Below, piece by piece: positions 1 to 7,070 of a stretch of DNA of 7,291 bases. How positions within the stretch are numbered: the stretch's first letter is position 1; each line of letters begins with the position of its first letter. The stretch is taken from the NCBI GenBank assembly GCA_947630255.1, contig CANRGU010000063.1, positions 1-7,291 of the forward strand, written 5' to 3'. The notes beneath the pieces are model-generated. The model was not told the DNA's origin, searched no databases, and worked only from the letters and a program-made list of their open reading frames with translations. This DNA is from an uncultured Clostridia bacterium (GTDB lineage: Bacteria; Bacillota; Clostridia; TANB77; CAG-508). The translations under genes and the position numbers were made by a program.

Positions 1-12
1 GTCTATATAGAC
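1..12. promoter_or_regulatory. Perfect 12-bp palindrome at the window edge
   Basis: The first 12 bases, GTCTATATAGAC, are a perfect inverted repeat with no spacer. It lies about 50 bp (centre to centre) upstream of a second palindrome in the leader of the acyl-CoA synthetase-type gene. It could be an operator half-site pair for a dimeric regulator, or the end of a longer symmetric element cut by the window edge. AT-rich palindromes of this size do arise by chance, so its function is only a suggestion. Confidence 0.3.
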
Positions 13-44
13 ATTATATAAAAAGATTCAAAATAAAAAAATAT

Positions 45-67
45 ATAATGAACTATATGTTCATTAT
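45..67. promoter_or_regulatory. 9-bp inverted repeat, probable operator overlapping a -10-like box
   Basis: ATAATGAAC, a 5-nt spacer TATAT, then GTTCATTAT form a perfect inverted repeat with 9-bp arms. It overlaps a consensus TATAAT (44-49) and ends 3 nt before the AGGAGG ribosome binding site (71-76) of the first gene. Symmetric TGAAC/GTTCA half-sites of this size are typical of dimeric TetR- or MarR-type repressors, and TetR regulators commonly control fatty-acid and acyl-CoA genes in Firmicutes. That fits the downstream product, but no regulator gene is visible here. No good -35 box is found at normal distance from the TATAAT. In RNA the repeat could also fold as a weak hairpin beside the ribosome binding site. 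Confidence 0.5.
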
Positions 68-81
68 ACGAGGAGGAACAA

Positions 82-1794
82 ATGAAAATATATAATAAAA
101 TTTATGAATGTAAAAATTTTAAAAATATAAGGGAAGTAATAAATAATGCTGTAGATTTATATTCAGATAACGATGCATTTATAATAAAAGAAAAAGAAGG
201 AAAAAAAATCAAGTATAAAAATATAACATACAAGCACTTCAAAGAGCAAAATAATTATTTAGGAACAGCTCTTATAAATTTAGGACTAAAAGATAAAAGA
301 ATAGCTATTATATCTAAAAACAGATATGAGTGGGCACTTACATATTTTACTGTAATGTCAGGAGTAGGAATAACAGTACCACTCGACAATGGATTAAAAG
401 AAGAAGAAATAATGTCTTGTTTAAAAAGAAGCAAGGCAGACTGTATAGTATTTGAAAAAGAAAAGCTAGAAATTATAAAAAAGCTTAAAGAAAATAAAGA
501 TATAAAAATAAAAGAATATATATGCATGGATAATATTAAAGAAGATGGCATAAAAGATATAAATGACTTATTAGATCAAGGCAAAGAATTATTAGAAAAA
601 GGAAACAAAGAATATATAGATGCAGTAATAGAAGACGAAAAAATGGCTACTATAATATTCACTTCTGGAACAACATCTGAGTCAAAAGCTGTAATGTTAT
701 CAAATAGAAATATTGCATCTAATATTACAGATTTAGACTATGTAGAAAAAATATATTCTAATGATGTAAACTTGGTAGTTTTACCATTGCACCATACATT
801 TGGATCAACAGGACTTTTATTCTTTTTATCAAATGGAGCAGCAAATGTATTTTGCGATGGACTAAGACATATACAAAACAATTTAAAAGAGTATAAAGTA
901 ACAGTATTTGTAGCTGTTCCACTATTATTAGAAACTATGTATAAAAAAATAATGACACAAGTAGAAAAACAAGGCAAAACAAAACTAATAAAATTTGCAA
1001 CAAAGTTAAGCAAATTTCTACTTAAATTTGGTATAGATATAAGAAGAAAATTATTCAAAGAGATAATAGACAATTTAGGTGGAAGCTTAAGATTTATAGT
1101 ATCTGGGGCATCAGCAATAGATAGAAAAGTAGCAGAAGGATTTAACAATTTTGGAATGTTAACAGTACAAGGATATGGACTTACAGAAACATCACCAGTA
1201 CTTACAGCAGAGAATGAAAAGGCAATAAGATATGGTTCTGTTGGTTTACCAATGTATGATGTAGAAATAAAAATTGATAATCCAGACGAAGAAGGCATAG
1301 GAGAAATAATTGCAAAAGGACCAAATATAATGCTTGGATATTATGAAAATGAAAAAGCAACAAGCGAAGTGTTAAAAGATGGATGGTTCCATACTGGAGA
1401 TTTAGGATATATAGACAAAGATGGATTTGTTTTTATAACAGGAAGAAAGAAAAATGTAATTGTATTAAAAAATGGAAAAAATATATTCCCAGAAGAATTA
1501 GAAAGTTTAATTACAACACTTCCTTATGTATCAGAAAATATGGTATTTGGTAAGAAGAAAAATAACGATTTATTATTATCTGTAAAAATTGTTTACAATG
1601 AAGAATATGTAAAAGAAAAATATCCAAATATATCTAACGAAGATTTAAAAGAAATGATTTGGAATGATATAAAAGAAATTAATAAAAAATTACCAGATTA
1701 TAAACATATAAAGAATTTAATAGTAACAAACGAGCCAATGATTAAAACAACTACAGCAAAAATAAAAAGATTTGAAGAAGAAAAAAGATTATAA
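82..1794 (+). CDS. AMP-forming acyl-CoA synthetase/ligase family protein (long-chain fatty-acid CoA ligase-like)
   Basis: A 570-residue adenylate-forming enzyme of the ANL superfamily, expected to activate a carboxylic acid (probably a fatty acid) with ATP and transfer it to CoA or a carrier protein. Visible in order: P-loop TSGTTSESK (194-202), YGLTET (365-370), GWFHTGDLG (434-442), hinge/linker GRKKN (454-458) with GKNIFPEELE (465-474), and the C-terminal PMIKTTTAKIKR (552-563) with the presumed catalytic Lys560. Length and the GRKK-N-GKNIFPEE signature fit the long-chain acyl-CoA synthetase branch. Two motif oddities are seen: the usual TSGTTGxPK is TSGTTSESK, and the Gly before the catalytic Lys is Ala. 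The ATG is set by AGGAGG 5 nt upstream. The next gene follows after 57 nt without a terminator, so the two are probably co-transcribed. Substrate cannot be read from sequence; an acyl-ACP synthetase or another ANL ligase is possible. Confidence 0.87.
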   Translation: MKIYNKIYECKNFKNIREVINNAVDLYSDNDAFIIKEKEGKKIKYKNITYKHFKEQNNYLGTALINLGLKDKRIAIISKNRYEWALTYFTVMSGVGITVPLDNGLKEEEIMSCLKRSKADCIVFEKEKLEIIKKLKENKDIKIKEYICMDNIKEDGIKDINDLLDQGKELLEKGNKEYIDAVIEDEKMATIIFTSGTTSESKAVMLSNRNIASNITDLDYVEKIYSNDVNLVVLPLHHTFGSTGLLFFLSNGAANVFCDGLRHIQNNLKEYKVTVFVAVPLLLETMYKKIMTQVEKQGKTKLIKFATKLSKFLLKFGIDIRRKLFKEIIDNLGGSLRFIVSGASAIDRKVAEGFNNFGMLTVQGYGLTETSPVLTAENEKAIRYGSVGLPMYDVEIKIDNPDEEGIGEIIAKGPNIMLGYYENEKATSEVLKDGWFHTGDLGYIDKDGFVFITGRKKNVIVLKNGKNIFPEELESLITTLPYVSENMVFGKKKNNDLLLSVKIVYNEEYVKEKYPNISNEDLKEMIWNDIKEINKKLPDYKHIKNLIVTNEPMIKTTTAKIKRFEEEKRL

Positions 1795-1851
1795 CATATT
1801 GAAAATTAAATAATAAAAGAATATTTGTTAAAGAGATAGGAGAAAATAAAA

Positions 1852-2637
1852 ATGAAAAAAATAATTATATCTATTATATTAACAGTATTTGTGCTAGGAA
1901 TAGTAGGAATATTAATATTATACAAGGATCAAAAGGTAGCTGTGCTTGGATATCATGGATTTGCTTCAAGTGAAGAAAATCAAGATAATAATGAGATGGT
2001 TATGGATATAGAAAAATTTGAAGAACAATTAAAATATCTAAAAGATAATGGTTATAAAACTTTAACACTTGAAGAATTTTATGCATGGAAAAATGAAGGA
2101 TATAAAATTCCTAGAAAGTCAGTATTAATTACTATGGATGATGGATATTTATCAAACTATTATTATGCATTTCCACTATTAAAAGAATATAATATGAATG
2201 CTACTGTATTTTTAGTCGGAAATTCTATAAGTAAAGAGAGCAAGGAGTGGACTGGAAATAGATTAGATAAGATGTCATTTGAGCAAATTGAAAAAAGCAA
2301 AACAGAATATCCTAATATCGAGTTTGCTTCTCATACTTATAATTTACACAGTAAAGGAGCAGTTTCTAAAAAAAGTTATGAAGAATTAGACAAAGATGTA
2401 AAAAAATTTAAAGAATTATATGATACACCGTTCTTGGCATATCCTTTTGGAGATTATAACGACGAATTTATTGAAGTATTAAAGAATAATGATTATAAAA
2501 TGGCATTTACTTTCGGACCAAATAAAGAACACAGAAAAGCAAGTAAAAAAGATGACAATTATAAAATTCCAAGATTAAATATTTCAGGAAGTATGTCAAT
2601 GGCTAAATTTAAATTAAGGTTATTAATACCATTTTAA
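1852..2637 (+). CDS. Membrane-anchored polysaccharide deacetylase, PgaB/IcaB-type
   Basis: A 261-residue NodB-fold (carbohydrate esterase 4) protein, predicted to remove N-acetyl groups from an extracellular or cell-wall glycan. Residues 4-24 form a hydrophobic signal-anchor after MKK, placing the enzyme outside the membrane. Motifs: YHGF (34-37), TMDDGY (94-99; catalytic-base Asp96 and metal Asp97), SHTYNLH (160-166; His161 and His166), and AYPFGDYN (196-203). The two His are five residues apart and the third motif lacks the Arg of the R-x-PYG type. Both features match the PgaB/IcaB branch, which acts on poly-N-acetylglucosamine, rather than PgdA-type peptidoglycan deacetylases. No exopolysaccharide synthase is present, so the substrate remains open. 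AGGAGA lies 8 nt before the ATG. It probably shares a transcript with the upstream ligase gene, which ends at the terminator downstream. Confidence 0.88.
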   Translation: MKKIIISIILTVFVLGIVGILILYKDQKVAVLGYHGFASSEENQDNNEMVMDIEKFEEQLKYLKDNGYKTLTLEEFYAWKNEGYKIPRKSVLITMDDGYLSNYYYAFPLLKEYNMNATVFLVGNSISKESKEWTGNRLDKMSFEQIEKSKTEYPNIEFASHTYNLHSKGAVSKKSYEELDKDVKKFKELYDTPFLAYPFGDYNDEFIEVLKNNDYKMAFTFGPNKEHRKASKKDDNYKIPRLNISGSMSMAKFKLRLLIPF

Positions 2638-2663
2638 TGGATAAAAATGATATAAAGAATAAT

Positions 2664-2701
2664 ATGGCTAGAGTAATTTTTCTCTAGTCATTAATTTTTT
2701 T
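2664..2701 (+). terminator. Rho-independent terminator after the deacetylase
   Basis: A 10-bp stem (2664-2673 with 2682-2691, one G-T pair, core GCTAGAG/CTCTAGT) with an 8-nt loop is followed by TTAATTTTTTT. It lies 26 nt after the stop codon and separates the ligase-deacetylase unit from the second deacetylase gene. Confidence 0.8.
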
Positions 2702-2752
2702 AAATGCATATTTATAATTATCAAGCATAAATATATATGGGAGAGGATATAT

Positions 2753-3529
2753 ATGTTTTTTGTATACAATAAGGACAAAATAATATCAGTAGTAATAGCA
2801 TTAAGTACAGTTTTAGTCTTATTTTTACTTGCGGCAACATTTAGGGACAATTCAGTAAGAAATACCATAGAAACTTCTGCAAGTACTTCTAAAATGCTAC
2901 CAATATACAGCGTAGATACAGAAGAAAATAAAATAGCTTTAACTATAAATTGTGCATGGAATGCAGATGATATTAATTTAATATTAGACACACTTTCAAA
3001 AAATGAAGTAAAAGCAACTTTTTTTATGGTAGGAGACTGGGTAGAAAAATTTCCAGACTCAGTAAAAAAAATATATGAAAGTGGGAACGAAATAGCAAAT
3101 CACTCGGAATCACATGCTCATGTAAACAATTTAAATTATGAAAAAAATGTAGAAGAAATTACAAAATGTTCAGATAGAATAAAATCAATTACCGGAAATT
3201 CAACAACACTATATAGGGGACCATATGGAGAATATAATGACACTGTAATAAAAGCAGCAAATGATTTAAATCATATAATGGTGCAATGGTCAATAGATAC
3301 TTTAGACTATAATGGCCTTACAGCAGAACAGATGTGGGATAGAATAGAACCAAAACTTGAAAAGGGTAGCATAATTCTAATGCACAACGGTACAGAAAAC
3401 ACAGCAATGAGTTTAGATATGATTATAAAAAATATAAAAGGTAAAGGATTAGAACCAGTAACTGTATCAGAGCTAATATACAAAGAAAATTATACTATTG
3501 ATAATAATGGGGTTCAACATAAAAATTAA
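2753..3529 (+). CDS. PdaB-like membrane-anchored polysaccharide deacetylase with altered TFD motif
   Basis: A 258-residue NodB-domain protein. Residues 10-29 are a hydrophobic signal anchor, followed by a short linker and the catalytic domain (about 59-240). Visible motifs: ALTINCAWNADD (62-73), VKATFFMVG (86-94), NHSESH (116-121; His117 and His121), YRGPYGEYN (154-162; Arg155), QWSIDTLDY (178-186) and SIILMHNG (206-213; His211). The TFDxxWG form of motif 1, lacking the second Asp of TFDDG, is characteristic of PdaB-like deacetylases, which in spore formers include a sporulation protein. Here even the first Asp, the family's catalytic base, is Asn66 (codon AAT), so activity may be lost or altered. 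The other motifs are intact. The ATG follows GGGAGAGG with 6 nt spacing. The gene stands alone between two terminators. A sporulation role is possible but unsupported by neighbours. Confidence 0.88.
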   Translation: MFFVYNKDKIISVVIALSTVLVLFLLAATFRDNSVRNTIETSASTSKMLPIYSVDTEENKIALTINCAWNADDINLILDTLSKNEVKATFFMVGDWVEKFPDSVKKIYESGNEIANHSESHAHVNNLNYEKNVEEITKCSDRIKSITGNSTTLYRGPYGEYNDTVIKAANDLNHIMVQWSIDTLDYNGLTAEQMWDRIEPKLEKGSIILMHNGTENTAMSLDMIIKNIKGKGLEPVTVSELIYKENYTIDNNGVQHKN

Positions 3530-3556
3530 TATACAAGGATATTGACAAATTTTACC

Positions 3557-3604
3557 AAAAATGTTGGATTATATATGTTAATTTAATCTAACATTTTTTT
3601 CTAT
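3557..3604 (+). terminator. Rho-independent terminator after the PdaB-like gene
   Basis: A long stem of about 15 bp (3557-3571 with 3584-3598, one G-T pair, core ATGTTGGATTA/TAATCTAACAT) with a 12-nt loop runs directly into a T-rich tail. The A-run on the 5' side means it could also act on the opposite strand, although no minus-strand gene is seen here. Confidence 0.8.
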
Positions 3605-3634
3605 TTTTTAATTCTAATTATTTCCAGTTAAATG

Positions 3635-3663
3635 TTGTAAAATTAAATTAAAAATGTTATAAT
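3635..3663 (+). promoter_or_regulatory. Sigma-A-type promoter for the DUF4160/DUF2442 pair
   Basis: TTGTAA (3635-3640), a 17-nt spacer, and TATAAT (3658-3663) preceded by the extended -10 TG (3655-3656) form a good vegetative promoter. The -10 ends only 2 nt before the AAGGAGGTGA ribosome binding site (3665-3674). A start 6-8 nt after the -10 would fall inside that site, giving a nearly leaderless mRNA. Either the transcript really has a minimal leader, or the match is a chance hit in AT-rich DNA. Confidence 0.4.
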
Positions 3664-3678
3664 TAAGGAGGTGAATTG

Positions 3679-3945
3679 ATGCCACTTATTTCACATTTTT
3701 ATGGTATACTTGTATATATTTATAAAGAATTAGGAGGACACCACAAAGCGCCACATATACATATAAAGTATAATGAATATGAAATGTCAATTACATGTGA
3801 TGGAATAATTCTTGATGGAAATTTACCAAAGAAACAAGAAAAATTAGTATTAGCATGGATTGAAATTCATAAAGATGAAATAAAAGCAGCTTGGAATGTA
3901 TATAATGATAATGGCGAAATAATAAAAATAAAGGGACTGGAGTGA
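3679..3945 (+). CDS. DUF4160 family protein
   Basis: A small protein of 88 residues that I recognise as DUF4160 from its opening MPLISHFYGI, the His-rich KAPHIHIKYNEYE stretch (about 22-34), the GNLPKKQEKLVLAWIEIH segment and a charged C-terminus. No catalytic activity is established to my knowledge. Such genes typically sit next to a DUF2442 gene, as here, and the pair has been treated as a toxin-antitoxin-like module. The ATG at 3679 is preferred because it lies 7 nt after AGGAGG (3666-3671); a TTG at 3676 would be only 4 nt away. The stop is 5 nt before the next start, and the GGAG serving the next gene lies inside this one's end, so the two are translationally coupled. Confidence 0.8.
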   Translation: MPLISHFYGILVYIYKELGGHHKAPHIHIKYNEYEMSITCDGIILDGNLPKKQEKLVLAWIEIHKDEIKAAWNVYNDNGEIIKIKGLE

Positions 3946-3950
3946 TATAA

Positions 3951-4187
3951 ATGAGACCAAAAGCATTAAAAGTAAAACCGTTAGAAAATTATATATTAGA
4001 GATAGAGTTTGACAATGGAGAAATTAAAAAATTTGATGTAAAACCTTATTTAAATCATAAAGCCTTTGAAAAATTAAAAGACCCTGAATTATTTAAAACT
4101 GTAAAAATCGCAGGATTATCAATAGAATGGCAAAATGGATCAGATATTTGCCCAGATGAATTATATAATAATAGTTATACATGTTAA
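3951..4187 (+). CDS. DUF2442 family protein
   Basis: A 78-residue protein recognisable as DUF2442: a beta-strand-rich N-terminal half (KALKVKPLENYILEIEFDNG), a FDVKPYL segment (28-34), FEKLKDPELFKTVKI (39-53) and the typical ending SIEWQNGSDICPDELYNNS (57-75). Full length for the family. It is probably the partner of the DUF4160 protein immediately upstream, from which it is separated by 5 nt. In related pairs DUF2442 has been proposed as the antitoxin-like or DNA-binding half, but the sequence does not prove this. The stop codon lies in the ascending arm of the terminator that closes the unit. Confidence 0.85.
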   Translation: MRPKALKVKPLENYILEIEFDNGEIKKFDVKPYLNHKAFEKLKDPELFKTVKIAGLSIEWQNGSDICPDELYNNSYTC

Positions 4188-4216
4188 AATTAGTGCTTGT
4201 AAGCACTAATTTTTTT
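4186..4216 (+). terminator. Compact terminator overlapping the DUF2442 stop codon
   Basis: A stem of about 12 bp (4186-4197 with 4202-4213, core TTAGTGCT/AGCACTAA) capped by the 4-nt loop TGTA leads into a run of seven T (4210-4216). The first stem bases belong to the TAA stop (4185-4187), so a ribosome finishing the gene would sit on the hairpin base. Confidence 0.85.
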
Positions 4217-4277
4217 GTAATATTTATCTTGTCCATGAATACAATTTATTTAGTAGGACACAAAGGAGAGGATAAAT

Positions 4278-6935
4278 ATGTGGCATACAATGCTATTAGG
4301 CGAAGTCGTAAAAAAACTGAAAACCGATTTAAATACAGGTTTAAGAGAAGAACAAGCAAAAGATATAAGAAAAAACGTAGGAGAAAATAAATTAGTCGAA
4401 AATAAAAAAGAAAGTTTATTAATAAAATTCATAAAACAATTTAATGATTTCATGATAATTATTTTAATTTCAGCAGCAATTATATCTGCAATTATGGCAT
4501 ACATAGAAAAAACAAACGACTATTTAGATTCAATAATAATATTAGTTATAGTAGTGTTAAATGCAATTATGGGAGTAGCACAAGAAGCAAAAGCAGAAAA
4601 ATCACTCGAGGCATTAAAGAAAATGTCTGCACCAACTGCAAAAGTAAAAAGGGATGGAGAAATAAAACAAATTCCGACAACAGAGGTAGTACCAGGAGAT
4701 TATATAATTATAGAAACAGGGTCATATATTCCAGCAGATTCAAGACTTATAAAATCATATAATCTTAAAATTGAGGAATCAGCTTTAACAGGAGAAACAG
4801 TACCAGTAATAAAAGATGAAAAAGCCATATTAAAAGAAAACATACCTATTGGAGATATAACAAATATGGTCTGGGGAGCAACAATAGCAGTGTCAGGACA
4901 TGGAGAAGCAATTGTAACAGATACGGGAATGAATACAAAAGTTGGAAAAATTGCAAGCCTAATAGTATCAGACGAAGCACCAGAAACACCACTTCAAAAA
5001 AAGCTTGGAGAGGTTGGAAAAAAATTAGGACTAGTAGCTCTTTTAATATGTTTCTTAATATTTATAATAGGAATATTCAAAAAAATACCAGCAACAGAAA
5101 TGTTCATGACTTCTGTTGGACTTGCTGTTGCAGCAATACCAGAGGGCTTGCCAGCTATTGTAACTATACTATTATCAATAGGCGTAACAAAAATGGCAAA
5201 AAGAAATAGCATAATAAGAAAATTGCCAGCAGTAGAAACATTGGGAAGTTCGTCAGTAATCTGTTCAGATAAAACAGGAACACTCACACAAAATAAAATG
5301 AAAGTAGTAAAAATAGAAGGACCATATAATAACATAAATACTAAAGATATGCACTTCCTATTAAAAATTGCATCTATGTGTACCGATTGCAATATATCAT
5401 ATAAAAACAAAAAGCCTTATGCAGAGGGAGAACCTACAGAGGTTGCAATAGTAAATTGTGCATTAGATGAAGGACAAAATAAAGATGAAATATATAGAGA
5501 AGAAAAAAGAATAAATGATATACCATTTGATTCAGAAAGAAAACTAATGACAACACTTCATAGAGTAGGAAACAAGTATAGAATAATAACTAAAGGAGCA
5601 CCAGACATTTTAATAAATAAATGCACAAAAATTTATAGCAAAGATAGTTGTGAAAATATGACTACAAGAAATAAATTAGATATTTTGAATAAAAATGAAA
5701 ATATGGCAAAAGAAGCATTAAGGGTAATTGCAGTAGCATATAAAGATTTAGATGAAATTCCAAACAATGTAGATAGTAGTATTGAAAAAAATCTAACTTT
5801 TGTTGGGTTAATTGGAATGATAGACCCACCAAGAGAAGGTGTAAGAGAAGCGGTAGAAACCTGCAAAAAAGCAGGAATAAAAACAGTAATGATTACAGGT
5901 GATCACATAATAACAGCAAAAGCAATAGCAAAAGATTTAGGAATTTTAAAATTAGGAGATATAGCAATTACAGGAGAAGAGCTAGATGAAATTCCACAAA
6001 AAGAATTAGAAAAGAACATAATGAATTATTCTGTATTTGCAAGAGTATCACCAGAACACAAAGTAAGAATTGTAAAAGCATTTCAAAACAAACGGGAATA
6101 TTGTAGCCATGACAGGAGACCGGAGTAAATGATGCACCTGCACTTAAAATAGCAGATATAGGAGTATCAATGGGCAAACGGAGGTACAGATGTTGCAAAG
6201 AATGCCTCTGACATGATTTTAGCAGATGATAATTTTGTTACAATAATTGACGCTGTAAAAACAGGAAGACATATTTATGACAATATAAAAAAGGCAATAC
6301 ACTTTTTAATATCTACAAATGTAGGAGAAATAGTAGCAATATTTTTAGGATTATTATTAGGACTAGACACACCACTATTGGCAATGCAATTATTATGGAT
6401 TAATTTAATAACAGATTCTTTCCCAGCAATAGCTTTAGGCTTAGAGCCAGCAGATAAAAAAATAATGAACAAAAAACCAAATAATTCAAAAGAAGGTCTA
6501 TTTGCCGATGGATTATGGGGAAAAATATTTATAGAAGGAACAATGATAGGAGTACTTACATTATTTACATTTAGTTTAGGAAACAGATTATATGGATTAA
6601 AAGTAGCAAGAACAATGGCATTTGCATCTTTAAGCTTTTTAGAATTAATACATAGTTTTAATATAAGAACAGATGAATCAATATTTAAGGTTGGAATATT
6701 TAAAAATCTCTATTTAACAGGAGCAGTTATACTAGGAATAATTATGCAGTTGATAGTAATAGTAATTCCACAAATAGCAAATATATTTGATGTAGTTTTA
6801 TTAAATAAAGAACAATGGATGTATACAATTATAATTTCAATACTACCTATATTTATAATGGAAGGACAAAAGATGATAAATAAAGCAAAAGCAGAAAACA
6901 ATATAAATAATAAATGGGTAAAAAATAAAGTATAA
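4278..6935 (+). CDS. Ca2+-transporting P-type ATPase, reading frame interrupted by three +1 shift points
   Basis: A P2A-type ATPase that should pump Ca2+ out of the cytoplasm. With three extra C bases skipped (6093, 6121, 6179) it is one 884-residue protein, normal for the SERCA/PMR1 group. Visible: membrane segments M1 (about 58-76) and M2 (82-100), actuator TGE (171-173), M4 PEGLP (288-292), phosphorylation motif SDKTGT with Asp331, nucleotide-site KGAPD (439-443), DPPR (516-519), TGD (540-542) and TGDGVND (612-618). M5 has NVGE (Asn680, Glu683), M6 has NLITD (Asn708, Thr711, Asp712) and M8 has Glu788. These match the Ca2+ ligands of SERCA sites I and II. Without frameshifting, translation stops at 6126-6128 after 616 residues, inside the hinge motif and before M5-M10. 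Codon use and conservation on both sides look normal, with no other lesion. The ATG follows AGGAG (4264-4268). It could instead be a recent pseudogene or carry sequence errors. Confidence 0.88.
6093..6181 (+). other. Cluster of three in-frame CGG +1 frameshift sites
   Basis: Three CGG triplets lie at 6093-6095, 6121-6123 and 6179-6181. Each is in the A-site position of the frame re-established by the previous shift. The contexts are AAA-CGG-G, GAC-CGG-A and AAA-CGG-A. Dropping the leading C gives Gly codons GGG, GGA and GGA, and reads KGNIVAMTGDGVNDAPA onward, then SMGKGGTDVAKNAS. If a shift fails, a stop follows: TAA at 6126-6128 for the first, TGA at 6130-6132 for the second, TGA at 6209-6211 for the third. 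Three shifts total +3, so the two ends of the gene share one frame. Confidence 0.8.
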
Positions 6936-6953
6936 TAGATACATAAATTTAAT

Positions 6954-6988
6954 AATAGGATTTTGAAGCAATCGAAATCCTATTTTTT
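6954..6988 (+). terminator. Rho-independent terminator after the ATPase gene
   Basis: A stem of about 13 bp including one T-G pair (6954-6966 with 6972-6984; core AATAGGATTT/AAATCCTATT) with a 5-nt loop runs into TTTTTT (6983-6988). It lies 18 nt after the ATPase stop codon and implies that the interrupted gene still ends in an intact transcription unit. Confidence 0.85.
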
Positions 6989-7000
6989 ATTTATATCCTA

Positions 7001-7029
7001 TTGTAAAAATGGACAAACTAGTATAAAAT
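7001..7029 (+). promoter_or_regulatory. Probable vegetative promoter of the FemX-like gene
   Basis: TTGTAA (7001-7006) and TAAAAT (7024-7029) are separated by 17 nt; an overlapping TATAAA (7022-7027) gives a 15-nt alternative. It lies just after the ATPase terminator and about 40 nt before the start codon, leaving room for a leader with the GGAGG at 7060-7064. Confidence 0.5.
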
Positions 7030-7070
7030 ATGTAAGAGCAAGTTTAGGCATTTATACATGGAGGAATATA

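Noticed and set aside
738..1298. Long minus-strand open frame inside the ligase gene
   Set aside because: It is the antisense shadow of a strongly conserved plus-strand coding region, with no ribosome binding site or recognisable domain.
3542..3547. Consensus TTGACA just after the PdaB-like gene
   Set aside because: No acceptable -10 box lies at 16-18 nt, and a transcript from it would run straight into the terminator at 3557-3604.
4215..4245. TTGTAA with TACAAT as a promoter for the ATPase gene
   Set aside because: The spacer is 19 nt and the -35 overlaps the terminator T-tract; the match is too weak in this AT-rich DNA, although some promoter is expected between 4217 and 4277.
4181..4390. 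An open frame of 69 codons with a very basic C-terminus overlapping the ATPase start
   Set aside because: It begins in the DUF2442 terminator, runs out of frame into the ATPase coding sequence, and its Lys/Arg-rich end is just the shifted reading of AAA-rich codons.
6093..6181. A systematic sequencing error at AAAGG-type strings as the cause of the extra C bases
   Set aside because: Not fully excluded, but identical or similar strings (for example near 2353, 4262 and 5592) carry no extra C, so a general motif-dependent error does not explain it. A local assembly error still could.
6213..6935. A separate 240-residue membrane protein starting at ATG 6213
   Set aside because: It lacks a ribosome binding site and starts in the middle of the conserved ATPase segment; it is the C-terminal part (M5-M10) of the same pump.
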